DNA of 64,000 nucleotides from JAJDZL01 sp965221175 (GTDB taxonomy: Bacteria > Pseudomonadota > Gammaproteobacteria > Arenicellales > JAJDZL01), in assembly GCA_965221175.1 (NCBI GenBank), contig OZ244867.1:992001-1056000 (forward strand). The letters run 5' to 3'. Made by a program: the position numbers and the translations under genes. Shown in pieces: positions 9,197 to 18,802 of the stretch (positions are counted from its first letter, which is position 1; each line of letters opens with the position of its first letter). A model generated the notes under the pieces. The model was not told the DNA's origin. It ran no database searches and saw only the letters and a list, made by a program, of their open reading frames with translations.

Positions 9197-11137
9197 ATGC
9201 TTGAAAAATTCGCTGTTACCTTTACGACCGCCGCTGAAGGCAATGGTGTACGTACCGTCCATGTGGCAAGAGATGCCACAATTTTGGATGCTGCCCGTCA
9301 GGCAGGCATCGCCATTGACGCTACATGCGGCTCCAGAGGTCGATGCAGGAGTTGCAGAGTAAAAATTCTGAGAGGCGACACCCCTCCCCCGACCGTACAA
9401 GATGAAATTCAGCTTGGGCACGACGAAGTTCTTGAGGGATTTCGACTTTCCTGCCAGACCAGAATGCTCGGAGATACCATGGTATTGCCGATGCCACCAA
9501 AGGCAGAGGAAGGTCATCAAATCCTGGCATCTGGCGATGCCAAATTAGATGACTCTCATGTACATCTCGACTGCGGAGTGACTAAACATATCGTGACAGC
9601 GAATGCTCCTGTCGAGGAGCATCACCAGACCTCTGATGTCGAAGAAATTCTTGCTGTGGTTCCCAATCTGGCAGAACAATCGATGCCGCTTCACACAGTT
9701 CGCAAAATCCCACCGTTGCTGCGTAAACTTGGCGGTAAGCTTACAGTAACGACTTTCAATGAAAAAGTGATTGATGTAGAAGCCGGCGATACCAGCGATC
9801 ACATCTATGGAATGGCATTCGACATCGGAACGACAAGCGTAGTTGGAACTCTGTTAGACCTCCAGACTGGAGAGCAGCTTGCATCGGCTGGGGGTATGAA
9901 CTCGCAAGCGGTCTATGGCGGCGATCTCATGTCTCGAATTGCATACGCGCAGTTTGATGAGAAGAAACTCGCAACCCTTCGAGCAAAAATTCTCAATCAA
10001 GTCAATCAGTACATCCGCCAGTGCAGCGAAGAAGCAAAGATCAATCCTGAACAAATCTACAAGATTGTGGTTGTTGGCAACACGTGCATGCACCATATCT
10101 TTCTTGGAATCGACGTCTCTTATCTGGGACTTGCACCCTATGCTCCGGTCATTCGGGAAAGTGTGATACGACCAGCTCTGGAGCTACCGCTGAAAGCTGC
10201 GCCCAATGCACAAGTGTGTTTGCTTCCGATAATCGCAGGCTTTGTCGGGGCGGATACGGTAGGTTGCATTCTATCAACTCGTATTCATGAAAGCGATGAA
10301 ATTCGAGTTTTGGTTGATATCGGTACAAACGGCGAAGTGGTTATGGGCTCACGTGATCGACTGACCGCCTGTTCGGCTCCTGCGGGGCCGGCTCTTGAGG
10401 GTGCACAGATCAGGGACGGAATGAGAGGGGCGCTGGGAGCCATCGAGAAAGTGGAAGCCGAGCATGATTTAGACTGCGCCGTCATAGGCGATGTGCCTGC
10501 GATTGGAATCTGTGGTTCCGGCTTAATTGATGCAGCCGCAAAAATGATTGATTCCGAAGTCATGGACAGCAACGGAAATATGCGCAAGCACGAACTGGAA
10601 CAGTTGCCAGAACGAATTCGCAAAAGGCTGATTAAAAGCAGTAACGGTTCTGCGGAATTTGTGTTGGTCTGGGAGTTAGAGTCAGGCAAGAATAGAAATA
10701 TCGGCATCACACAAGGCGACATTAGACAATTGCAGTTGGCCAAGAGTGCAATCTACTCTGGAATTCGCATGCTGCAATCAGTAATGAATATCAGTGACGA
10801 TGAAATCCATCAACTGATGCTTTGCGGTGGATTTGGAAACTATATCAACATCGAAAGCGCAAAAACCATTCGGCTTCTGCCCAACCTGCTGCACGAACGA
10901 ATTTCCTATGTCGGAAACGCCGCATTGCTAGGTGCACAGATAGCACTACTGTCGGAAACCGAACGCAATAAGGCGAGCGAAATTGTCCAGCAAATTGAAC
11001 ATGTAGCACTAGCGGCACGACCAGACTTTCAAGATATTTTCGTTGATTCGATGGCATTTATAGGAGTGCCCTTTCCATCCCTCTCCAAAACTAGTAGTCA
11101 GCAACGACGGGAGCGCCGCGAACGACAAGCAGTATAA
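9197..11137 (+). CDS. corrinoid activation protein with 2Fe-2S ferredoxin and ASKHA domains (RACo/RamA-like)
   Basis: 646 aa. An N-terminal plant-type ferredoxin domain has Cys at 44, 50, 53 and 86 (ATCGSRGRCRSC and RLSCQT). After a linker comes an actin-like ASKHA ATPase domain: FDIGTTSVVGTL at about 208, VDIGTNGEVVMG, GICGSGLIDAA and LCGGFGNYINIESAK near the C-terminus. Proteins of this type use ATP to reduce inactive Co(II) corrinoid to Co(I), re-priming the carrier protein encoded just upstream (1-bp spacing). The fold call is firm. Partner specificity is inferred from adjacency. This is the iron-sulfur-single-cluster (RACo) layout rather than the two-4Fe-4S RamA layout. Confidence 0.92.
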   Translation: MLEKFAVTFTTAAEGNGVRTVHVARDATILDAARQAGIAIDATCGSRGRCRSCRVKILRGDTPPPTVQDEIQLGHDEVLEGFRLSCQTRMLGDTMVLPMPPKAEEGHQILASGDAKLDDSHVHLDCGVTKHIVTANAPVEEHHQTSDVEEILAVVPNLAEQSMPLHTVRKIPPLLRKLGGKLTVTTFNEKVIDVEAGDTSDHIYGMAFDIGTTSVVGTLLDLQTGEQLASAGGMNSQAVYGGDLMSRIAYAQFDEKKLATLRAKILNQVNQYIRQCSEEAKINPEQIYKIVVVGNTCMHHIFLGIDVSYLGLAPYAPVIRESVIRPALELPLKAAPNAQVCLLPIIAGFVGADTVGCILSTRIHESDEIRVLVDIGTNGEVVMGSRDRLTACSAPAGPALEGAQIRDGMRGALGAIEKVEAEHDLDCAVIGDVPAIGICGSGLIDAAAKMIDSEVMDSNGNMRKHELEQLPERIRKRLIKSSNGSAEFVLVWELESGKNRNIGITQGDIRQLQLAKSAIYSGIRMLQSVMNISDDEIHQLMLCGGFGNYINIESAKTIRLLPNLLHERISYVGNAALLGAQIALLSETERNKASEIVQQIEHVALAARPDFQDIFVDSMAFIGVPFPSLSKTSSQQRRERRERQAV

Positions 11138-11177
11138 TCAAGGTATGCCAACTCAGCTTTGGAGATAAAAAAGCGTT

Positions 11178-12110
11178 TTGGATAACGTGCCTAAAGTACA
11201 CTTGTTGTTTGGATTTCTAGGTGCCGGCAAGACCACGCTGGTAAGAAATCTTCTTGAAACCTCAAATTCCAATATACCAACCGCGGTCATCGTAAACGAG
11301 TTTGGTCAAGTCGGAATCGACGGCGAAATCTTGCAAGGAAAATCAATCGACACGATTGAACTTCTTTCCGGTTGCATCTGTTGTACATTGAAAGGCTCTC
11401 TGCTCAACGCAATAGAAGAGCTTGCCTATGAGAAAGGTGCTGAGCGAATCATCGTGGAAGCGACGGGAGTTGCAGACCCAGAAGACATGCTGGACGACTT
11501 GGAGGACCCATCAGTCATTGACAAATTCGACGTTGCTCCGATCGTAACAGTAGTGGACGCAGCCAATTTCTACAAAATCCGCATGGTTTTAGGCGAATTC
11601 TATATATCTCAGATATTAAATGCGGATATAGTAGTTCTGAATAAGATTGATCTTGCCCAAGATAAATCGATAAATAATGTTACGAACCAGCTCAAGGAAA
11701 TCAACCCAGATGCGGAAATTCGTTTCACCGAATTTTGTGATGTTGATTCAAGTTTGATATTCTCCGATTTAAAGACCACGCAAATTGGAAAAACCTCAGA
11801 GCATCATCACGAACGCCATCATCATCACCAACACGATACTATGACATCTTTCGTATTGCAGCCCTACAGCGACTTATCGCGCTCCGCTCTGAAACAATTC
11901 TGTGATAAATTGCCGGATAATGTTTGGAGAATGAAAGGGCATATGCAACTGGATGGAAAACCTTCTCTTGTACAGTATTCAGCAGGGCAACTCGATATTT
12001 CTGAATCTGACCCGCGAATACATTACCGGATGGTGGTTATCGGTCAGAAACTTAATGCCCAAAAAGTAGCGTCAGGTTTGGGTGAACCGATTGTAGTACA
12101 AGACACGTGA
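11178..12110 (+). CDS. CobW-family (G3E) GTPase metallochaperone
   Basis: 310 aa. Walker A GFLGAGKTTL (about 12-21), the metal-binding CxCC motif GCICCT (Cys 66, 68, 69), VVEATGVADP, VVLNKIDLA for guanine recognition, a His-rich stretch HHHERHHHHQHD (about 210-222), and a C-terminal CobW_C domain with WRMKGHMQL. These GTPases deliver cobalt, zinc or other metals. In this operon a cobalt or corrinoid supply role is the natural inference. TTG at 11178 is chosen because GGAG lies 13 bases upstream; the GTG at 11187 is less well placed. The stop overlaps the GntR start by 4 bp. Confidence 0.88.
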   Translation: MDNVPKVHLLFGFLGAGKTTLVRNLLETSNSNIPTAVIVNEFGQVGIDGEILQGKSIDTIELLSGCICCTLKGSLLNAIEELAYEKGAERIIVEATGVADPEDMLDDLEDPSVIDKFDVAPIVTVVDAANFYKIRMVLGEFYISQILNADIVVLNKIDLAQDKSINNVTNQLKEINPDAEIRFTEFCDVDSSLIFSDLKTTQIGKTSEHHHERHHHHQHDTMTSFVLQPYSDLSRSALKQFCDKLPDNVWRMKGHMQLDGKPSLVQYSAGQLDISESDPRIHYRMVVIGQKLNAQKVASGLGEPIVVQDT

Positions 12111-12778
12111 ACACAGTTCCTACTGAATACCAATCTCCAACATCGCTAGCTGAAAAGGCTTATGTCGAGTTGATTAAACGTATTACTAGACTGGACCTGC
12201 CTCCCGGTACCGTTCTTGCGGAAAAATCTCTGGTAGAAGAACTGCAAATTGGGCGCACTCCGATTCGTGAAGCCTTGCAGAGACTGGCGATGGAAGGTTT
12301 GGTCATCCACCGATTGAACCGTGGAATGTTCGTGTCTGAAATTACCTACTCGGACGTTCAGGAAATTTACGAATTTCGAAGTCTCATTGATGGCCATGCC
12401 TGCCGACTCGCTGCCCAACGGGCAACGCCTGCTCAAACGGCAAAACTATTAGAACTTCATGGAGCTTTGGTACAAGCAACCAAAGACGACGATATTGATG
12501 CTTATGTTCAACTCGACAGAGAGTATTATGCAATTCTCTCGGAAGCATCAAAAAACTCCTTTCTGGTAGAAACCATACCGAGAATTTTCAATCTGCACTT
12601 GAGATTATGGTTTTTCATATCCGTCAAAATTGGCAACTGGCATTCGATTGCAGTAGCACATGAAATAATGACGCATGATGTTGCAGAAGCCATTGCACTG
12701 CGCGACACTGACCGTGCGGAAGTAGCAATGAAAAATTACATTTCACAACGCCATCAAGACCTTCGCCGAGCACTGTAA
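12107..12778 (+). CDS. GntR family transcriptional regulator (FCD subfamily)
   Basis: 223 aa. An N-terminal winged helix (about 12-80) contains LPPGTVLAEKSLVEELQIG, TPIREALQRLAMEGLV and MFVSEITY. A C-terminal all-helical FCD ligand domain follows, with EIYEFRSLIDGHACRLAAQR and HEIMTHDVAEAIALRDTDRAEVAM. FCD regulators usually repress catabolic operons and release DNA on binding a small carboxylic acid. The GTGA overlap with the CobW gene shows translational coupling, so it probably autoregulates the one-carbon operon (inference). The conserved FCD metal-binding His/Asp pattern appears present. It converges on uvrA with 57 bp between. Confidence 0.9.
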   Translation: MNTVPTEYQSPTSLAEKAYVELIKRITRLDLPPGTVLAEKSLVEELQIGRTPIREALQRLAMEGLVIHRLNRGMFVSEITYSDVQEIYEFRSLIDGHACRLAAQRATPAQTAKLLELHGALVQATKDDDIDAYVQLDREYYAILSEASKNSFLVETIPRIFNLHLRLWFFISVKIGNWHSIAVAHEIMTHDVAEAIALRDTDRAEVAMKNYISQRHQDLRRAL

Positions 12779-12835
12779 GCGCCAGTGTATGTAGTACGTG
12801 GTCAGAAGCTACTCGAACTCGTGCATGATTTGACT

Positions 12836-15800
12836 TCATTGATCACAGCCTGAGCCCTCAATTCTATTATCAATAAACTCTCGCAGTGCATTTGCAGTAT
12901 GCGACTGCTTCGATTTCATCACCCTTGATAATTTTCCCTGAGTAACCACTTTTCCGCCAAAATCACCTCCTTCCAGACCCAGATCGATGATCCAGTCTGC
13001 TTCAGCAATTACATCCAAGTTGTGCTCAATAATCACTACTGTGTTACCTGTATCTACTAGCGCATGAATTACCCGAATCAACTTTTCAACATCTGCTGCG
13101 TGTAACCCAACAGTTGGCTCATCCAGCACATATAACGTCTTGAAACTGCTGTCGCCTGACAATCCGCTGAATTTGACTTCAGGGCTGCGAGGCAAAGACT
13201 TCGACAACTCTGATACCAGTTTTATTCTCTGTGCCTCGCCGCCACTCAAGGTCGGACTTGGTTGTCCTAACGTCAAATAGCCGAGACCAACGTCAACTAA
13301 CAATCTAAATACACGTTTCAGCGGTGCCAGCGACTGAAAGAAGTCTCCGGCTTCTTCCATGCTCATACTCAAAACATCTGCAATTGAATTGTCTCGATAA
13401 CGGACTGAAAGCGTTTCGCGATTGAATCTTTCTCCATTGCAGTGATCGCACTTTACTCTCACATCCGGTAAAAAATTCATTTCAATTTTCTTCTCGCCCT
13501 GCCCTTTACATTCCGGACAGCGACCTTGATCGACATTGAATGAAAATCGGCTCGCTTCGTATCCGCGAAGACGTGCTTCCGATGTTTCTGCAAACAGTTT
13601 CCGGATCGTCTGCCAAATATTCACATAGGTGGCTGGACATGATCTCGGAGTCTTTCCTATTGGAGTCTGATCGACTTCCAGCACTCTTCCAAACTGCTGC
13701 CAGCCAATAATTTCCTTACACCCGCCCCAAGTGATGGTGCCCTCTGATTTACGATTGCGCGCCAAGGCATTGAAGAGATTCAAATAAAGAACTTCCCGAA
13801 CCAGTGTGCTTTTCCCACTGCCACTGACTCCAGTAACACATACCAGAGATTGCAGCGGAACCGATACGTTGATTTTCCTCAGATTGTGCCGCTCAGCACC
13901 AACAATCTGAAGTGCACATTTCTGGTTTGGTGCCGGTCGGTTCCTAGGCATTGGATGCTGCAACGGAGATTTCAACATTTTGCCTGTAACCGAATTCGGG
14001 TTGTTTTTAATTTCCGCTAGAGTGCCGCATGCGACAACCGAACCTCCTCGAATACCTCCTCCGGGACCCAGATCAATAATGTTGTCGGCCGAGTTGATAG
14101 TTTCCTCATCATGCTCCACGATTACGATAGTGTTACCCTTGTCTCGAAGTGCTTTCAGTGCCGAAAGGAGTCTTTTGTTGTCACAAGTGTGCAGCCCAAT
14201 GGTCGGTTCGTCCAGAACATAACAGGCTCCGCAAAGACTAGAACCCAACTGTGATGCCAATCGAATTCTCTGGGCCTCTCCGCCGCTTAGAGTCGGTGCC
14301 GAGCGACTAAGCGATAAGTAGGAAAGACCCACCGAATCCAGGAACTCCAACCGTGAATTCAGTTCCGAAAGAATGTCTTTGGTCGCGAGTTTTTCGCGCT
14401 CTGAAAACCGAAGATTCAACAATGTATTTCGAGCATCTCGAATAGATAACCCTGCAAGATGATCAATTGTCATACCCTTGAATTTCACAGCAAGGGCTTC
14501 GGGTTTCAATCTCTTTCCGTCACATGCCTTGCAAATCAAATATGAATTGGCATCGACATTAACAAAATCATCGCCTACATCATCACCTGCCAAGACTAGA
14601 CCGGTTCCAACGCATGCATCACACCACCCATGATGCGAGTTGTATGAAAAAAGCCTCGGGTCCAATTCGTCAAAGGATCGCCTGCATCGAGAACAGGATC
14701 TCGAAGTTGAAAAAGAATCAAGATTCTCAATTCTCTCGCTAACACTTAGAGCAGAGGAAACAATTCGAATTTGTCCTCTGCCCACATGCAGTGAATCTTC
14801 AACTATCGAACGAATCTCCTGCAGATTTGACTGGGTTAAATCTAGAGTGCGAATCGGCATGTCTACATCATGCTCTCGGTGTCGATCAAGGCGCGGCCAT
14901 TTTGCGGTGGACAGTAACTCCCCGTCAACAAGCAAGAACTCCACGCCTTTTTTGTTTGCACTCTTTGCAATATCTGTGTAGTACCCCTTCCTCGCAACGA
15001 TAAGTGGAGCAAAAATCGAAATCGTCTGATTCTTGTATTTCTTTTGTATTTGTTGGACGACAGATTCAATAGACTGTGAATCTACTTCTACCTCACAATC
15101 AGGGCAGTACTGCACGCCAAATCGAACGAACAATAACCGAATATAGTGATAGATTTCCGTGAGTGTAGCAACGGTACTGCGACGCCCGCCACGACTGGTA
15201 CGCTGTTCGATCGCGATTGTAGGAGGCAGTCCAGTTACTGCGTCAAAATCAGCCTTTGATGCGGGCTGCATGAACTGCCGCGCATAAGCGTTCAAAGTCT
15301 CCAGATAGCGTTTCTGCCCTTCCGCAAACAAAATATCGAAAGCAACGGTGCTTTTACCGCTTCCGCTCATTCCGGTGATGACCGTGATAGCATTGTAGGG
15401 AACGGATAAACAGATATTCTTGAGATTGTGCTCTCGGGCATTCCTGACGTAAATTTCACGATTTGTAGAATTTGATTTTTCCGGCAGAAACGACACAGAG
15501 GATCGCCCATTTACGCGGTTGCTGTAGTAGTTTTTTAGTGCCTCTCCGGTAGGCGTATTGGCCTTTCGCGCTAAATCTTTTGGCGTGCCTTCCGCAATAA
15601 CTGCACCTCCGAATTCTCCGCCTTCCGGTCCAAGATCAATTATCCAGTCAGAACACGAAACGAGATCAAGATTGTGTTCGATCACAACCACTGAGTGTCC
15701 GTTATCAATCAATTTGCGCAATGAATCAATCAGCTTTGATACGTCGGTAAAATGCAATCCCGTGGTAGGTTCGTCGAACAGAAATAGGATTTGTTCACCT

Positions 15801-18442
15801 ACTCGACTCCGGCGACTTTCGCTTTTTGCGACATGGGCAGCAAGCTTGAGTCTTTGCGCCTCGCCTCCACTCAAAGTCGGTACAGGCTGACCGAGTTTGA
15901 GGTACTCCAACCCTACATCAATCAATGGTGTCAAAGCATTCACAATTGGCGCGTCATCAAAAAAGAAATCAACTGCTTCCGAAACAGTCATATCCAAGAT
16001 GCCGACAATCGATTGAGGCTGCCACTCAGATTTCGAGTTGGGATTCAAGTTTGGTCGGATTCTTACATCGCAAATTTCCGATTGAAAACGAGTGCCATCG
16101 CACTCTACACAACGAAGATACACGTCGCTTAGAAATTGCATTTCGATGCGCTCGAAACCGCTTCCCCCACAAGACGAACAACGTCCAAGATCTGTATTGA
16201 AACTGAAGTATCCAGCGTTGTACCCCCTGTGTATGGCCAATGACACTTTTGCGAACCGCTCACGAATTGGAGTGAGTGCGCCCACATAACTCACAGGGTT
16301 GGAACGTGCAGTTTTTCCAATTGGGGACTGGGAAACCATGACAATATCGGAAATTTGTTCCAGTCCATCAATTCCAGAGCATTTACCCGGCGTCAGTGTG
16401 GTTTTACCCATTTTTCGACAAGCGCCTCGATATAGAACCTCATCAACCAGCGTCGATTTGCCGGAACCGCTTACTCCTGTTATGCAGATCATTCGATTCA
16501 ATGGAATCGAAACATCAATGCGTTTCAAGTTGTTCTGCTGTGCTCCGCGAACCAGCAGGTGATTGGTCGCAGCTATGTTTGAAGCGGCATGATATTCAGG
16601 TAGATAGTCTCCGTTTCGTAAACAGGCTGCGGTTACCGATTCTTTGGAATCCAGCAACTCCTGGATTGTGCCAAAGTGCACAATATTGCCACCGCGCTCA
16701 CCCGGCCCTGGTCCGAGATCAAGTATGCAATCTGCCGCACGAATCATCTGCTCTTCATGTTCAACAACAAGCAAGGTATTACCAGCTGTGCGCAATCGGT
16801 GCAGAATCCTAATCACTTTGTCAATGTCTCTGGAATGCAGTCCAATGGTTGGCTCGTCCAATACAAAGAGCGTGTTTACCAGTGTCGTACCGAGTGCAGT
16901 GGTTAGATTGATGCGTTGCACTTCTCCACCACTTAGCGTTCGCGACTGTCGGTCTAGATTCAGATAACCTAGCCCTACATCCGTAAGGTAGCCAAGCCGT
17001 GCACGCACTTCAGCGAGCAGTATCTCAGTAGCTTCGTCGTAGGGTGGTGGAAAATTAAGCTCGCGGAAGAACTTCTCGCAGGCTGCAAGCGGAAGTGAAG
17101 CAATGTCATGCAACGTGAGACCCGCCATTGACTCAAACTCCGAGTCTGACATCGACATCGTAGGATAGCGAAACTTGTTCAGATTCGGTAAGTTTTCCAC
17201 ATTGGAGCCTAATCGCCAGTTCAGCGCTTCCGGTTTTAGCCTCGCCCCACGACAGTCTGGACACTCTGAATAGGCCCTGTAGTAAGACAGAAACACTCGC
17301 ACATGCATCCTGTGCTTTCGCTGTTCCAACCAGTCGAAGAACCGTTGCACCCCATACCACTTTTTACTATACCAGCCGCCCTCTCCTTGAATAACCCAGC
17401 GCTTGTGTTCCGAACTTAACTGATTCCACGGAGTGTCCAATGGAATTTGGCGCTTCTCGCCATAATTGAGAATGTCTCGATAGCTCTCACTATAGACCGG
17501 TGAGTTAAATGCTCGAATGGCACCTTCTCTAAGTGTCAGAGATTCATTCGGAATCACCTGTCCATAATCAATGCCGATTACTCGTCCAAATCCGCGACAC
17601 GTTTCACAGGCACCGATTGGCGAATTGAAAGAGAATAGATTCGGAAGAGGATCAGAATAGTCGACATTACAATCTGAGCAGCGCAACTTGTCTGTGAACT
17701 TTTGTCGAATTCCAACACCTTGACGATGCTCATCCAGCTGCTGAACGAGGCCGCATCTGTTACCTCGGTTCAGTGAAACTTCAATGGCTTCAATCATTCG
17801 GGATCGATTCTTGGAAGTTGGCTGTATTCGATCTTGGACAACATACACTGTGTCGCCTTCACGACTGGCAATTCTTTTGTAGCCCTGCCGCTGAAGAAAC
17901 TCAGATGCATATTCGGTAGACAGGCTTTCAGGGACGGAGATTGGAAAGAGTATCTGAACCATGTTGTCTTTCGATTCAGATGAATTGAATTTAGAAACGA
18001 TTTGTTCAAAAATTTGGTCGGCTGTGTAACGTTTGATCTGACTTCCGCACCTTGAACAGTAAAGCGATGCAACGCGGGCAAACAGCAGCTTCAGATGATC
18101 ATTGATTTCCGTCATCGTACCAACCGTTGAACGAGTTGTACGAACAGGATTTACCTGGTCGATTGCAACAGCAGGCGGTACGCCCTGAATGGATTCCACT
18201 CTGGGTCGGTCCATTCGATCCAAGAACTGACGGGCATAAGGTGAAAAGGTCTCAACATACCTTCTTTGCCCCTCCGCATAAATGGTGTCAAATGCCAACG
18301 AAGATTTTCCAGAGCCACTCACACCAGTGATGACGGTCATTTCATTCAGCGGAATGTCTAGATCAAAATTTTTTAGATTATTTTGTTTGGCACCTCGAAC
18401 CTGCAAGTAGTTGTTCGTCTGATTTTGTTTGCTGGTTGGCAC
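12836..18442 (-). CDS. uvrA: tandem-fused excinuclease ABC subunit A (double UvrA, 1868 aa)
   Basis: 1868 aa, twice the size of normal UvrA (about 940). It contains two complete UvrA units head to tail. Walker A motifs lie near residues 40 (GVSGSGKSS), 660 (GVSGSGKST), 1025 (GMSGSGKST) and 1540 (GVSGSGKST). There are four LSGGE signatures and four DEPT Walker B motifs. Each unit keeps its zinc-finger cysteines, for example CSSCGGSGF/CVECDG in unit 1 and CPECKGQGE/CDHCNG in unit 2, and its VGTMTEI or VATLTEI UvrB-interaction region. The unit boundary is near residue 990. GTG start. It would recognise DNA lesions in nucleotide excision repair. Chlamydiae have a similar tandem form. No inactivated motif was found in either unit. 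Confidence 0.93.
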   Translation of the reverse strand: MPTSKQNQTNNYLQVRGAKQNNLKNFDLDIPLNEMTVITGVSGSGKSSLAFDTIYAEGQRRYVETFSPYARQFLDRMDRPRVESIQGVPPAVAIDQVNPVRTTRSTVGTMTEINDHLKLLFARVASLYCSRCGSQIKRYTADQIFEQIVSKFNSSESKDNMVQILFPISVPESLSTEYASEFLQRQGYKRIASREGDTVYVVQDRIQPTSKNRSRMIEAIEVSLNRGNRCGLVQQLDEHRQGVGIRQKFTDKLRCSDCNVDYSDPLPNLFSFNSPIGACETCRGFGRVIGIDYGQVIPNESLTLREGAIRAFNSPVYSESYRDILNYGEKRQIPLDTPWNQLSSEHKRWVIQGEGGWYSKKWYGVQRFFDWLEQRKHRMHVRVFLSYYRAYSECPDCRGARLKPEALNWRLGSNVENLPNLNKFRYPTMSMSDSEFESMAGLTLHDIASLPLAACEKFFRELNFPPPYDEATEILLAEVRARLGYLTDVGLGYLNLDRQSRTLSGGEVQRINLTTALGTTLVNTLFVLDEPTIGLHSRDIDKVIRILHRLRTAGNTLLVVEHEEQMIRAADCILDLGPGPGERGGNIVHFGTIQELLDSKESVTAACLRNGDYLPEYHAASNIAATNHLLVRGAQQNNLKRIDVSIPLNRMICITGVSGSGKSTLVDEVLYRGACRKMGKTTLTPGKCSGIDGLEQISDIVMVSQSPIGKTARSNPVSYVGALTPIRERFAKVSLAIHRGYNAGYFSFNTDLGRCSSCGGSGFERIEMQFLSDVYLRCVECDGTRFQSEICDVRIRPNLNPNSKSEWQPQSIVGILDMTVSEAVDFFFDDAPIVNALTPLIDVGLEYLKLGQPVPTLSGGEAQRLKLAAHVAKSESRRSRVGEQILFLFDEPTTGLHFTDVSKLIDSLRKLIDNGHSVVVIEHNLDLVSCSDWIIDLGPEGGEFGGAVIAEGTPKDLARKANTPTGEALKNYYSNRVNGRSSVSFLPEKSNSTNREIYVRNAREHNLKNICLSVPYNAITVITGMSGSGKSTVAFDILFAEGQKRYLETLNAYARQFMQPASKADFDAVTGLPPTIAIEQRTSRGGRRSTVATLTEIYHYIRLLFVRFGVQYCPDCEVEVDSQSIESVVQQIQKKYKNQTISIFAPLIVARKGYYTDIAKSANKKGVEFLLVDGELLSTAKWPRLDRHREHDVDMPIRTLDLTQSNLQEIRSIVEDSLHVGRGQIRIVSSALSVSERIENLDSFSTSRSCSRCRRSFDELDPRLFSYNSHHGWCDACVGTGLVLAGDDVGDDFVNVDANSYLICKACDGKRLKPEALAVKFKGMTIDHLAGLSIRDARNTLLNLRFSEREKLATKDILSELNSRLEFLDSVGLSYLSLSRSAPTLSGGEAQRIRLASQLGSSLCGACYVLDEPTIGLHTCDNKRLLSALKALRDKGNTIVIVEHDEETINSADNIIDLGPGGGIRGGSVVACGTLAEIKNNPNSVTGKMLKSPLQHPMPRNRPAPNQKCALQIVGAERHNLRKINVSVPLQSLVCVTGVSGSGKSTLVREVLYLNLFNALARNRKSEGTITWGGCKEIIGWQQFGRVLEVDQTPIGKTPRSCPATYVNIWQTIRKLFAETSEARLRGYEASRFSFNVDQGRCPECKGQGEKKIEMNFLPDVRVKCDHCNGERFNRETLSVRYRDNSIADVLSMSMEEAGDFFQSLAPLKRVFRLLVDVGLGYLTLGQPSPTLSGGEAQRIKLVSELSKSLPRSPEVKFSGLSGDSSFKTLYVLDEPTVGLHAADVEKLIRVIHALVDTGNTVVIIEHNLDVIAEADWIIDLGLEGGDFGGKVVTQGKLSRVMKSKQSHTANALREFIDNRIEGSGCDQ

Positions 18443-18802
18443 GCTGGTTTCGCAGAAATAATTAAATTTAGTGCTTGAAAAACTGTAATTCTATTTCTTA
18501 ATGCTAGGCGACATTTAAGCAATTTCAATTCAAACGGTTTGATGACAAATGACTTTGGAATCTGACATAAAAAATGAGTTCAGGAATAGTAAATTTACAA
18601 ATGAACAAACAATCCCGAGAATTTATTGGTTTAATGTTCCAACCGACTGACTGTATCGTCGTTGCATCGAATTCACGAGTTTGATTTTTGAAGATTACTT
18701 ATCATGATTTATATTCAGAAACAAAGGTTTGAAGCGTTTGCTTCTGATTCTTTTTACACACTTACAAGTGCAACTAGATAAATTTCAGGATAACCCAATC
18801 AA
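18443..18802. other. 360-bp divergent intergenic region, AT-rich, no gene seen
   Basis: This stretch separates the divergently read uvrA and EutB-like genes, so it must hold both promoters. It is AT-rich with many short stops in all frames. I see no convincing RNA gene, terminator or well-spaced sigma70 pair that I would stake a call on, and no SOS-type CTG-N10-CAG operator upstream of uvrA on inspection. Confidence 0.5.
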
